DNA of 9,577 bases from Candidatus Latescibacterota bacterium (lineage in GTDB: Bacteria > Latescibacterota > UBA2968 > UBA8231): NCBI GenBank assembly GCA_003529325.1, contig DPVW01000300.1, positions 956-10,532 of the forward strand, given 5' to 3'. Below the pieces are notes generated by a model, which was not told where the DNA came from, searched no databases, and saw only the letters and a list, made by a program, of their open reading frames with translations. Shown piece after piece: positions 1 through 6,530 of the stretch. Numbering within the stretch: the first letter of the stretch is position 1; every line of letters starts with the position of its first letter. The position numbers and the translations under genes were made by a program.

Positions 1-1
1 T

Positions 2-148
2 ACCGGGATCTGCTCAGGGGAGGGAGGCATGTTGCCCGAGGAGCAGGCTGCCAACAGCAGATACTTCTATGAACTGGCGTCGGCGCAGTTCGGCTTTGAA
101 GAGCAGCTGCTGACGCGAGTTCAGGCGTTCCACTTCAAGTGTGGCTAA
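2..148 (+). pseudogene. Internal fragment of a glutamate-synthase-type FMN domain
   Basis: Frame 2 is open from the window edge to a TAA at 146-148. It encodes CSGEGGMLPEEQAANSRYF, followed by an ASAQFGF segment and ending HFKCG. This matches the central synthase (GltB2-type, archaeal-like glutamate synthase) domain, where the family normally continues with a Q-x-AK-x-G-x-GG motif. That domain binds FMN and converts 2-oxoglutarate and ammonia to glutamate. Here the similarity ends exactly after the glycine codon at 143-145, and the following bases in the same frame read as a histidine kinase. The 3Fe-4S cysteine region and the C-terminal domain are therefore missing. The N-terminal part lies outside the window, so whether the gene has a normal beginning is unknown. 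The family assignment rests on motif recall only. Confidence 0.7.
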
Positions 149-527
149 GCTTCCGAGGTGCAGGTAGATCTGACACCACCGGAGCCCAAGTCATTGCCGC
201 CGGTCCTGGCGGACATTCACATGATCGAAAGACAATCTCATCGAAAATGCCCTGCGCTTTACACCGGCCAGTGGTCAGGTCCGCATACAACTGGAGCCGG
301 TGGACGATCAGATCTGTGTCCGTGTCTCCGATAATGGTATCGGGATATCTCCGGAAGAACTGCCACACATTTTTGACCGCTTCTATCGCGTCCGTCGCAG
401 CCTCGAAGGCACCGGTCTGGGACTTGCGATCAGCCAGCGGATTATCGAGGCCCACGAAAGCACGATCCGCGTCGACAGCCGGGTCAACGAAGGCACAACC
501 TTCTCCTTCAGTTTCGCCCAGGCCTGA
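149..527 (+). pseudogene. Sensor histidine kinase, C-terminal ATPase fragment, frameshifted
   Basis: Two frames together give the HATPase_c domain of a two-component sensor kinase. Frame 2 (149-229) reads ASEVQVDLTPPEPKS, then LPPVLADIHMIER. Frame 0 (231-527) reads DNLIENALRFTP (N box), SDNGIGIS (G1), IFDRFYRVR (F box) and GTGLGLAIS (G2), and ends at TGA 525-527. Homologues read IERVLDNLIENAL across the join, so about 8 bases (R-V-L codons) are missing at about 230-231, which breaks the frame. The sensor, membrane and HisKA (phospho-acceptor His) regions are absent because a glutamate-synthase fragment sits directly upstream. An intact kinase would sit in the inner membrane and phosphorylate a response regulator; no regulator gene is nearby. 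The piece is non-functional unless the frame 0 part is translated alone, which is unlikely. Confidence 0.85.
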
Positions 528-600
528 CTCTTTACCAATTGCTTATGGGCGTGCCGGTGGTTGCTGCCAGCGGCCCGTCGTCGTTCCTCTTCTCACCCAC

Positions 601-1268
601 ATGCGGCCCGAACAAGTGCAGGACGCCGTTCGTCGTGATGTTCCCGTGCTGATGGCAGCAGGCTGTGTCGAGTACCATGGACCACACCTGCCGATTGGCA
701 CGGACACGCTCATTGCCAGCGCCGTTTGCGAAAGGGCTGAGCGGCGAGCCGAGTGTGTCCTGATGCCGCCACTGGCGATGGCGCCGATTATGGCCTGGGC
801 GGCGGGTCCCGAGGAAGGGGAGATCGATTTCGACCCGGAGGTGTTCTTCGTTTCCGTCGCATCTACATCTTACAGCACCATCAGGGTCCCGACGGGCTGG
901 AGTCCTTATGCCTCAAGCGGGCAGCAGGGGAGGTCGTACGGGAGACCGTGCACAAGTGGGGGACAGGGTGGGGGCGCACCGAAGATCATCCCACGCCAAA
1001 CATCTTTGGCTGGATCCAGGTAGCCTACGTCGACAGCTTTTCCACTTATGCAAGCGCTGAGGCTGAACGGATTCCTATCGATCACGCGGGTCGTGGGGAA
1101 ACACAGCTGATCCAGGCGGCTCACGGTGACACGGTACGAATGGCGGCCCTGGCAACCCTCGACCCGCTGTCGCGATGGCTGGAGGATGCCGACGAAGCGG
1201 ATGCCGATGAGGGTGCGCGCTGGCTCGAGTTCTGTGTCCAGGGCTGGGTGACCGAACTCAGCCGATGA
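601..1268 (+). pseudogene. Creatininase-family amidohydrolase, internal deletion and frameshift
   Basis: Frame 1 from ATG 601 encodes MRPEQVQDAVRRDVPVLMAA followed by CVEYHGPHLPIGTD, the signature metal-binding motif of the creatininase family (E24, H26 and D35 here). It continues to DFDPEVFF near 849. Frame 0 then resumes with RFRRIYILQHHQGPDG, matching the second family motif (usually NGHGGN-like), then HAGRGETQ (metal-ligand Glu region) and ends at TGA 1266-1268. Between the two parts the family has an extra helix (normally roughly a dozen or more residues), so there is an internal deletion with a frame change at about 849-852. Intact members are cytosolic Zn/Mn hydrolases of creatinine or formamide-type cyclic amides. 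The 3' end overlaps the convergent toroid gene by 11 bp. The 73 bases between the kinase stop and this ATG show no clear ribosome-binding site. Confidence 0.8.
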
Positions 1269-3015
1269 CTCGCATGGGGATCATCTCGCGAGCTGGGTCG
1301 ACCTCGAAGTCGAGGGTCAATGATTCGCCAGCGTGGTTGAACTGGATGATGCCGCTAGCCATTTCCGCTGTCGCTTCCGGCGCCTCGTACAGTTTCCATC
1401 GAGTATAATCGATGGGTTCGCCATTGATCATGTGCTCACCGTCGTATGTCATTTCGAGTCGGTCGCCGGTGCGAGTGGTGTACCCCACCTTGTTCCCAGT
1501 GGCCCACTCCGACAGATCCACACTGCCCTCGCTACAGGCACTGACGAAGGCGTCGAGATCGTCGTGCTCCTCTTTCTCGCTCGCCTCGATCACGAGGCCA
1601 ACGTTGTCGCCACGCAGTCGCAGGATCCAGCCGTTGATGAAGTCGGCATCGTGCACGGAGTCCCAGCGGGCCTCGCCGATGAGCCGAAGCGTGACGAAGA
1701 ACGCGCCCGCGTCACCAAACAGAAGGTCGTCCTGCTGACGCCAGGTCGTGCTGCGGGGTAGATAGACATTCACGTATGGGTGCTGATCATCAACTGGGAT
1801 GCGATAGAGGATGATCGCCGAGGATTCGTGTTGCATCATCCGTTCATACGGGGAGGCGCCGTACAGGCGATCAGGGAACTGGAGGTAGGGTTTGGCAGCC
1901 GGTACCGTGCGGCCAATGTCCTGTGGCAGTTCACTGAGAAAAGCGCTGAATCGACCTGGATCGACATAGGGGTGACAGGAGACGATCTTGGCTTCGTGCT
2001 TCGGTCCTTCCCAGGTCAGGTCCCAGGAGACGAGGTCGATCGGTCCCGCCGGGGCTCCGGGCAGTCCCGTCTGCGTCGTTCCCAGGGCGAAGGACCGGCT
2101 CGTGTAGGTCGTCTTGTAAACTGGTTTCGCGTCGGCATGGACATGACGGTAGATGTTGCGTGGCGCCTTGGTTTTTTTCACGACCCGGGGTTTGCTGCGA
2201 TCGTTGGCGATGGCAGCCAGAATGGCCGGTGGCTGATAGAAGGAGGTTAAGGCGGGTGCCATCTGCTGTTGTGCCTGCATAGGACCGAAGGTTGGTCCAC
2301 CGAAGTACAGATACAACAATGCCGCCGCACAGCCGACGGCGGTCCACGTATTCTCGCGGTAGCCCTCGCGGGCGTGACCGCCGGCCCAGCCACCCTTGAA
2401 GTACTCCAACGCCATGTCGGCAATCAGCAGCGTCGCCATCGAACCCGCCTGGTGCCGTATGGTTTCATCCTGCGCGTGGTCGGCGAGGGCGATCATGGGC
2501 AAGACATGCCAGCCGTGATAGTCGGTGGAATCATACTCGTGGTGGCCGATGCGGGCGGTCCGGTCGATTGTGCCCAGGATCCAACGCTTCGCCTCGGCGA
2601 GGAAAACTTCACGGGGCAGGCCATTCCACCAGACATCCACATCCACGAACCGCTCCGCCGCCAGCAACTGCGCCGTGTAGTGCATGAGCCAGTGGTTTTC
2701 AGTATTGCCGCGCCCGTGGATGTTTCCGGTCATCACCTTTTTGATGTGCTGGCGTGCCGGTTCCGTCATGTCATCCTGCCAACGGCAGAGCAGGAACATT
2801 GCCCCGAAGGTGTCAAAGCAGCCCATCTGTGCCAGGGCGAAAGGGCTGGCGCTCTGCGAGCCAAAGTTGCTGAGGACGATCTCCTCAGCACGCTGGGCCG
2901 CGTCGGTTATGTCCGCAACAAACAGCGCTTGCGCGCCAAAAAGGCTCGATGCCTTCGGCGCCATGTCTGCGATGATCGCCTGCCGGCGCTGGTCCAGTTC
3001 GTCGACGTAGCTCAT
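1258..3015 (-). CDS. Putative alpha-toroid/beta-sandwich protein, polysaccharide-lyase-like, unknown function
   Basis: 585 residues from ATG 3015. This start is chosen because the ATG overlaps the stop of the upstream propeller gene as ATGA and because residues 5' of it in the same frame look non-coding. Residues about 1-275 are helical with conserved-looking patches GNTENHWLMHYTAQLLAAE (103-121), TDYHGWHVLPMIALADHA (164-181) and GGWAGGHAREGYRENTW (208-224). Such spaced Asn/His/Tyr/Arg patches are typical of (alpha/alpha)6-toroid polysaccharide lyases and related proteins. Residues about 290-585 are beta-rich with many Trp/Tyr (for example ILYRIPVDDQHPYVNVYLP) and resemble the beta-sandwich that follows the toroid in such lyases. 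There is no signal peptide or membrane segment, so a secreted role is not supported. Function may be glycan or uronate related, but this is inference. Translational coupling suggests it acts with the propeller protein. It could also be a catalytically inactive toroid protein. Confidence 0.6.
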   Translation of the reverse strand: MSYVDELDQRRQAIIADMAPKASSLFGAQALFVADITDAAQRAEEIVLSNFGSQSASPFALAQMGCFDTFGAMFLLCRWQDDMTEPARQHIKKVMTGNIHGRGNTENHWLMHYTAQLLAAERFVDVDVWWNGLPREVFLAEAKRWILGTIDRTARIGHHEYDSTDYHGWHVLPMIALADHAQDETIRHQAGSMATLLIADMALEYFKGGWAGGHAREGYRENTWTAVGCAAALLYLYFGGPTFGPMQAQQQMAPALTSFYQPPAILAAIANDRSKPRVVKKTKAPRNIYRHVHADAKPVYKTTYTSRSFALGTTQTGLPGAPAGPIDLVSWDLTWEGPKHEAKIVSCHPYVDPGRFSAFLSELPQDIGRTVPAAKPYLQFPDRLYGASPYERMMQHESSAIILYRIPVDDQHPYVNVYLPRSTTWRQQDDLLFGDAGAFFVTLRLIGEARWDSVHDADFINGWILRLRGDNVGLVIEASEKEEHDDLDAFVSACSEGSVDLSEWATGNKVGYTTRTGDRLEMTYDGEHMINGEPIDYTRWKLYEAPEATAEMASGIIQFNHAGESLTLDFEVDPAREMIPMRVIG

Positions 3016-3848
3016 AGCCGTGCCCCCGCGGCGCTGATCGCTTCCACCTCGTCTGGAATCTCGGGGAAACCGACCCAGGTTCGACCATGGTCCTGGGTCA
3101 TCCAAAGTCCCCCGGGTGAACCGCCAACATACCAATGTCCGTTGCTCCGGGCGTCTGCAGCAATGGCCGAGACACGCATGCCCTCCAGCCCGGCGTTGTG
3201 CCACGCACGAGCGTCAGCCGAGACCGACACGCCCTGTTCGGTGCCGGCTAAGAGATTGTCGCCAGCGGCGGCGAGGGCATACACGGCGTCCTCTGTGCCG
3301 GTGCGCGACCAGTCCACGCCATTGTCGCTGTACCAGAGGCCCCGATCGGATCCGGCGAGATAGTGGTCCTGCCATCGAATCAGACTGCGAATGGGGAGAT
3401 CCTGCAGTGAGGTCGTGAGCCAGCCATTGGCGCCGTCGTAGATCAGCACCCCCGCTTCCGTGCCGGCGAGAAAATGATCGTCACCGAGCCGAAGGATCGT
3501 GTTGGTGAATCGCTGGCTGACGGTCAGTCCGTCGGACAGCCAGACCCAACGAGTCGCACCGGACGACTCCGTCTCGCCCAGGGCGAGTCCGTAGGCAGAT
3601 GCAGCGACGATTCGCTGCTCCTCGTCGATGACATCCATCACTTCCGTCAAGGTCTCGTCGTGGCGCTGGAGCCAGCGCTCCTCGGACAATTCCCACAGAC
3701 CGCTCCCCGTCGCTGCAAGCAGGCGTCGGTCACTGCGGGCAAAGGCGGTGATCCGAAACCGATAGGCTCCCAGTCGTTCCCACGTACCACCCTCGGCGGA
3801 AGCATACACGCCGCGGCTTGTCCCCACCAACCAACTTCCATTCAGCAA
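3012..3848 (-). CDS. Beta-propeller repeat protein
   Basis: 278 residues if started at TTG 3848, which has AGAGG seven bases upstream and gives MLNGSWLVGTSRGVYAS, so the first blade begins almost at once. The same frame is open back to ATG 3965 and ATG 4028, but the added residues are low in propeller character and rich in Arg/Pro/Ser, so I prefer the TTG. At least six blade-like units repeat the pattern hydrophobic-AGT-xx-GV/GLW followed by xxDxGxxW: LVGTSRGVYAS, LLAATGSGLW, FLAGTEAGVLIYD, YLAGSDRGLWYSDNGVDW, LLAGTEQGVSVSAD and YVGGSPGGLWMTQDHGRTW. This resembles the sialidase/sortilin/Ycf48-type (BNR-like) propellers. No catalytic set is visible, so binding or scaffolding is likelier than hydrolysis. 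It has no signal peptide from the chosen start. The stop overlaps the toroid-gene ATG by four bases, indicating coupled translation. Confidence 0.7.
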   Translation of the reverse strand: MLNGSWLVGTSRGVYASAEGGTWERLGAYRFRITAFARSDRRLLAATGSGLWELSEERWLQRHDETLTEVMDVIDEEQRIVAASAYGLALGETESSGATRWVWLSDGLTVSQRFTNTILRLGDDHFLAGTEAGVLIYDGANGWLTTSLQDLPIRSLIRWQDHYLAGSDRGLWYSDNGVDWSRTGTEDAVYALAAAGDNLLAGTEQGVSVSADARAWHNAGLEGMRVSAIAADARSNGHWYVGGSPGGLWMTQDHGRTWVGFPEIPDEVEAISAAGARL

Positions 3849-3877
3849 GTTCAATCCTCTCGATAACGGCAAAATAC

Positions 3878-3905
3878 AAGCCCCCAAGACATTCCCCCGG
3901 GGCTT
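3878..3905 (-). terminator. Possible weak terminator or attenuator hairpin
   Basis: A perfect 7-bp inverted repeat, AAGCCCC (3878-3884) with GGGGCTT (3899-3905), encloses a 14-base loop. Read on the minus strand it is followed by GTATTTTG, a short imperfect U tract. It lies between the SelA-like stop and the propeller start, so it could end the SelA-like transcript or attenuate read-through. The U tract is weak and the loop long, hence the low confidence. Confidence 0.25.
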
Positions 3906-3915
3906 CGGAAATTTC

Positions 3916-3949
3916 GGCGGGCTCGAAAGTAACACTTTTGAAACTCGCC
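3916..3949. repeat. Imperfect inverted repeat in the SelA-like/propeller gap
   Basis: GGCGGGCTCGAAAGT (3916-3930) pairs with ACTTTTGAAACTCGCC (3934-3949) around a 3-base AAC loop. By hand this gives about 14 pairs, two of them G-T wobbles, with one mismatch and one bulge. It stands beside the smaller 3878-3905 hairpin in the 176-bp gap, and the two could together be a processing, termination or protein-binding element. No coding evidence was found in the gap beyond an open upstream extension of the propeller frame. Confidence 0.35.
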
Positions 3950-4024
3950 GCCGCGAAGGAACCATGTTTGCGTCATGCGTAATCGACCTTCCAGGCCCGA
4001 GTGACACGATTTCGGCGTGTCGGC

Positions 4025-5140
4025 TCAAGTGGCTCGCAGGATCTCCTGCACCCGTTGGCAGGCGATGTCGATGTCGTCGTCAGTCATCTCGATGGCATCG
4101 AGGTAGATGTAGCCCTCGTCAGCATGGTGGGAGCGGGCGACGACGGTGGGGTCCCCTTCGGCGAGGGCATCCGACAGCGATTGCGCGGTGTGACCTGTGG
4201 TGTCGTGGTCGGGTGTGAGCTTCGCCCGCGAGAAGGGACAGCCATTCGGGTCGGGGTCAATACCGAGGGTCAGGCCCTGAACCGAGGACAGGTCGTCGAG
4301 AATACGCTGCACTTTACGATCCTGCTGTGCCGTCCACGCCGTCATGTCCTGTTGGGCACGATATTCGAGGGCCGCCATGGCGCCGATGATGGCTTCCTTG
4401 CCAGCCTTCATGGGACGGCCGATGCCGCGGTTCTGCAGATACACGGCGTCGATTAGATCTTTGCGACCAGCGACAACGCCACCGGTGGTCGAACAGAGGA
4501 ACTTGTGGGCGCTGCTGATGACGATGTCGGCACCGTCGCCGATCAGCTCGCGCAGACGCAGGTCCTGGGCGGCACCATCGACGATGACGGGCACGCCGTA
4601 CTCATGTGCCAGCGCCGTGACGCGGGGCAGCGGGACCCAGCCGAAACGCACCGTGTGGTGGGACTCCACGTGCACGATGGCAGCCACAAGGCCGCGCTCC
4701 AGTTCGTGTCGTAGCTCCGTCTCGCTACAGCGATTGACGACGCCTACTTCCACGGGACGGGCCCCGGCGAGGCGGATCGCCTGGGTTACGGGCTGACCGT
4801 AGTTGACGCAATGGCCCTTCTGGATCAGCACGCGGCTGACCATACCTTCCGTGTCCGGCAACTGATAGACCTTGGCCAGATCGTTCCCCGTCATCGAGGC
4901 GGCGACGCTCAGCGTGATACCAGCCGCTGTGCAGGCGGTGACGCAGCCACTCTCGGCGCCACTCGCTTCGCTGATAATGCGTCCAGCGGCGTCCTGCAGC
5001 TCATCCAATTCGAAAAAATGGTGCATCGATTCTGCGGCTGCAGCGGCTATTTCGGGCAACACGATGGCACCACCCAGGTGGGTCATCTTGCCGCAGGCGT
5101 TGATCACTCGTCGTAGATGGTACTTCTTGTGGAGGTCCAT
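4025..5140 (-). CDS. SelA-like PLP-dependent enzyme (DgaE/EF_0838 type)
   Basis: 371 residues, full length for the fold-type-I SelA-related subgroup whose best-known member is D-glucosaminate-6-phosphate ammonia-lyase (DgaE). The N-terminus carries RRVINACGKMTHLGG (10-24), as in SelA-like proteins. VIVDGAAQDLR contains the PLP-pyridine Asp (D188), SSAHKFLCSTTGG (209-221) contains the presumed Schiff-base Lys (K213), and GRPMKAGKEAIIG follows at 241-253. The ATG at 5140 is supported by AGGA seven bases upstream. The likely reaction is PLP-dependent beta-elimination or deamination of an amino acid or amino-sugar acid in the cytosol; the substrate is not determined. It is not a selenocysteine synthase by context, since no selB or tRNA-Sec is present. 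It is divergent from a cog3964 amidohydrolase, and these two families commonly neighbour each other, suggesting one route in which a deacylated product is handed to this enzyme. Confidence 0.8.
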   Translation of the reverse strand: MDLHKKYHLRRVINACGKMTHLGGAIVLPEIAAAAAESMHHFFELDELQDAAGRIISEASGAESGCVTACTAAGITLSVAASMTGNDLAKVYQLPDTEGMVSRVLIQKGHCVNYGQPVTQAIRLAGARPVEVGVVNRCSETELRHELERGLVAAIVHVESHHTVRFGWVPLPRVTALAHEYGVPVIVDGAAQDLRLRELIGDGADIVISSAHKFLCSTTGGVVAGRKDLIDAVYLQNRGIGRPMKAGKEAIIGAMAALEYRAQQDMTAWTAQQDRKVQRILDDLSSVQGLTLGIDPDPNGCPFSRAKLTPDHDTTGHTAQSLSDALAEGDPTVVARSHHADEGYIYLDAIEMTDDDIDIACQRVQEILRAT

Positions 5141-5175
5141 GAGCAGTTCCTGACGGTCTGAAAGGGAGGTGAAGA
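5141..5175. promoter_or_regulatory. 35-bp divergent intergenic region with both ribosome-binding sites
   Basis: The gap holds AGGA for the leftward SelA-like gene (minus strand, seven bases before its ATG) and a very strong GGGAGGTGA (5164-5172, + strand) just before the amidohydrolase ATG at 5176. The latter clearly fixes that start. There is no room for two complete promoters, so promoters must overlap or lie inside the opposing coding regions. I see no convincing -35/-10 pair. Confidence 0.6.
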
Positions 5176-6342
5176 ATGGAATGTGATGTGCTGATCCAGG
5201 GCGGCGAGGTCATCGACCCATCACAGAACTTACGTGGTGTGCGCGATGTGCTGGTCACGGGTGACCGTATCACGGCGGTCGTCGAGTCGGCGCAAGGGGT
5301 GACGGCAGAGCATACAATCGACGCCCGGGGACTGCTCGTCATGCCCGGACTGATCGACCTGCATGTGCACGTCTACCCAGTCTCTCCCTTCGGACTCGAC
5401 GCCGATCCACTCTGTCCCGCCGGCGGTGTGACAACGATGGTCGATACCGGCACGGCAGGTTCGTACCAGTTCGGGCACTTTCGTCGGGAGGTTATCGATC
5501 GTGCCCGGACGCAGATCCTCGGGCTCGTCAACCTCTCCTGCATGGGTCTGCAGGCGCGCAATTTAGGTGAACTGCTCGACCCCCGCTATGCCGACCCGGA
5601 GGGCGTGGTGCGCACGATCGAAGAACATCCAGGCGTGGCAGTGGGGGTGAAGATTCGTGCCGGCAAACATCTAATCGGGGATGGCGAACAGGGGTGGGAT
5701 CACTTCCGACAGGCCGTACAGGCGGCACGAGACTCCGGCACGTGGTTGATGGTGCACATCGGCGAGTGTCCCATGTCGATCCCCGAAATGCTGGAACATC
5801 TGGCACCGGGGGACTGCATCACGCACTGCTTCAAGAGTGGTAGTACGCGGATCATCGATGAGAACAAGAAGGTATTTGAAGCTGTGGCGGCTGCCGCCGA
5901 GCGGGGCGTGATCTTCGATGTCGGCCACGGATCCGGCTCGTTTCTGTGGGAGACAGCGGAAGCCTGCCTGGATCAGGGCTTGCCACCGACGACGATCAGC
6001 ACCGACCTGCACACTGCCAATCTACACGGCCCCGTGTACGACATGCCGACGACGATGAGCAAGTTTCTCATGCTCGGTGTGTCGCTGGAAGACGTGGTCG
6101 ACATGTCAACGACTCGGCCGGCAAAAGTCCTCAAGTTGGAAGAGGCGTTGGGAACACTGCGCGTCGGTTCGATCGCTGACATTGCCGTCCTCGAGCGGCG
6201 CGAGGGTCGCTTCCTGTTCGAGGACAGTTATGACGGCACGCGCATCGGTGACGAGTTGCTCGTGGCGGCGGCGACCGTGCGTCGGGGCGAGATCGTCCCA
6301 GGCGGCGGCGGTCTGCGTATGCGCCGGTTGCCGGACGCATGA
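5176..6342 (+). CDS. Amidohydrolase/deacetylase family metallohydrolase (cog3964, EF_0837/AHA_3915 type)
   Basis: 388 residues, full length. The order is an N-terminal beta-sandwich strand (ECDVLIQGGEVIDP), the TIM-barrel metal motif MPGLIDLHVHVYP (56-68; H63 and H65), the likely carboxylated Lys in GVKIRAGKHLIGDG (K159), VHIGE (H194), ITHCFKSGSTR (H217), IFDVGHGSGSF (246-256) and TISTDLHT with the catalytic Asp D277. The C-terminal VGSIADIAVLE returns to the sandwich domain. These are the hallmarks of dihydroorotase-like amidohydrolases often misannotated as PyrC. A characterised cog3964 member, recalled from the literature, hydrolyses acetyl-(R)-mandelate-like acyl carboxylates, so deacylation is more likely than dihydroorotase activity. 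It is probably cytosolic with a binuclear metal centre. The strong GGGAGGTGA site implies good expression. The next gene begins within its stop codon (ATGA at 6339-6342), and the SelA-like gene is divergent next door. Confidence 0.88.
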   Translation: MECDVLIQGGEVIDPSQNLRGVRDVLVTGDRITAVVESAQGVTAEHTIDARGLLVMPGLIDLHVHVYPVSPFGLDADPLCPAGGVTTMVDTGTAGSYQFGHFRREVIDRARTQILGLVNLSCMGLQARNLGELLDPRYADPEGVVRTIEEHPGVAVGVKIRAGKHLIGDGEQGWDHFRQAVQAARDSGTWLMVHIGECPMSIPEMLEHLAPGDCITHCFKSGSTRIIDENKKVFEAVAAAAERGVIFDVGHGSGSFLWETAEACLDQGLPPTTISTDLHTANLHGPVYDMPTTMSKFLMLGVSLEDVVDMSTTRPAKVLKLEEALGTLRVGSIADIAVLERREGRFLFEDSYDGTRIGDELLVAAATVRRGEIVPGGGGLRMRRLPDA

Positions 6343-6530
6343 ACATCCTTGGTTTCACAGGACAGGACACGTCCCCTCTGCCCGCAAATGTCACGCTCTC
6401 TTCCACCGGGGGGTTTCGCCGATGGTGAGCCTGCGGGCAAACTCACTGGCCCCCTGCAGCTGACGGATGCCGATCAGTCCTGGGCAGGTGGCTCGATCCA
6501 GGTCACCCTGTTCCGCCCCGAGGGAGCGAT
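6339..6530 (+). pseudogene. Unrecognised gene start, frameshifted at a G6 run and cut by RT fragment
   Basis: ATG 6339 overlaps the amidohydrolase TGA as ATGA, so translation is probably coupled. Frame 0 reads MNILGFTGQDTSPLPANVTL then SSTGGFRRW and stops at TGA 6426-6428. If one G of the GGGGGG run at 6408-6413 is ignored, the reading continues in frame 1 as STGGFADGEPAGKLTGPLQL, then TDADQSWAGGSIQVTLFRPE and GAITGG, with G/C-rich third positions like the neighbours. Near 6530 the signal gives way to a reverse-transcriptase fragment in another frame. The exact end is therefore uncertain, and the rest of the gene is absent. I do not recognise the family; the pattern of short strands suggests a beta-rich protein. 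There is no signal peptide. The frame break could be a sequencing error in the homopolymer or a genuine mutation. Confidence 0.5.

Noticed and set aside
139..1023. Long 294-codon + strand open frame
   Set aside because: It only stitches together out-of-frame kinase sequence and the first part of the creatininase; it is not one protein.
3016..3204. N-terminal extension of the toroid protein to 3204
   Set aside because: It would lie antiparallel in sense to nothing but would read through the propeller gene in a second frame; the residues are Arg/Gly/Cys rich and the ATGA overlap favours 3015.
2269..3363. 364-codon + strand open frame
   Set aside because: Antisense to the toroid and propeller genes, whose families and ATGA coupling are convincing; its translation shows no domain pattern.
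3012..4028. 338-residue version of the propeller protein starting at 4028
   Set aside because: The start lies inside the SelA-like stop region and the extra 60 residues show no propeller repeats; TTG 3848 has a better ribosome-binding site.
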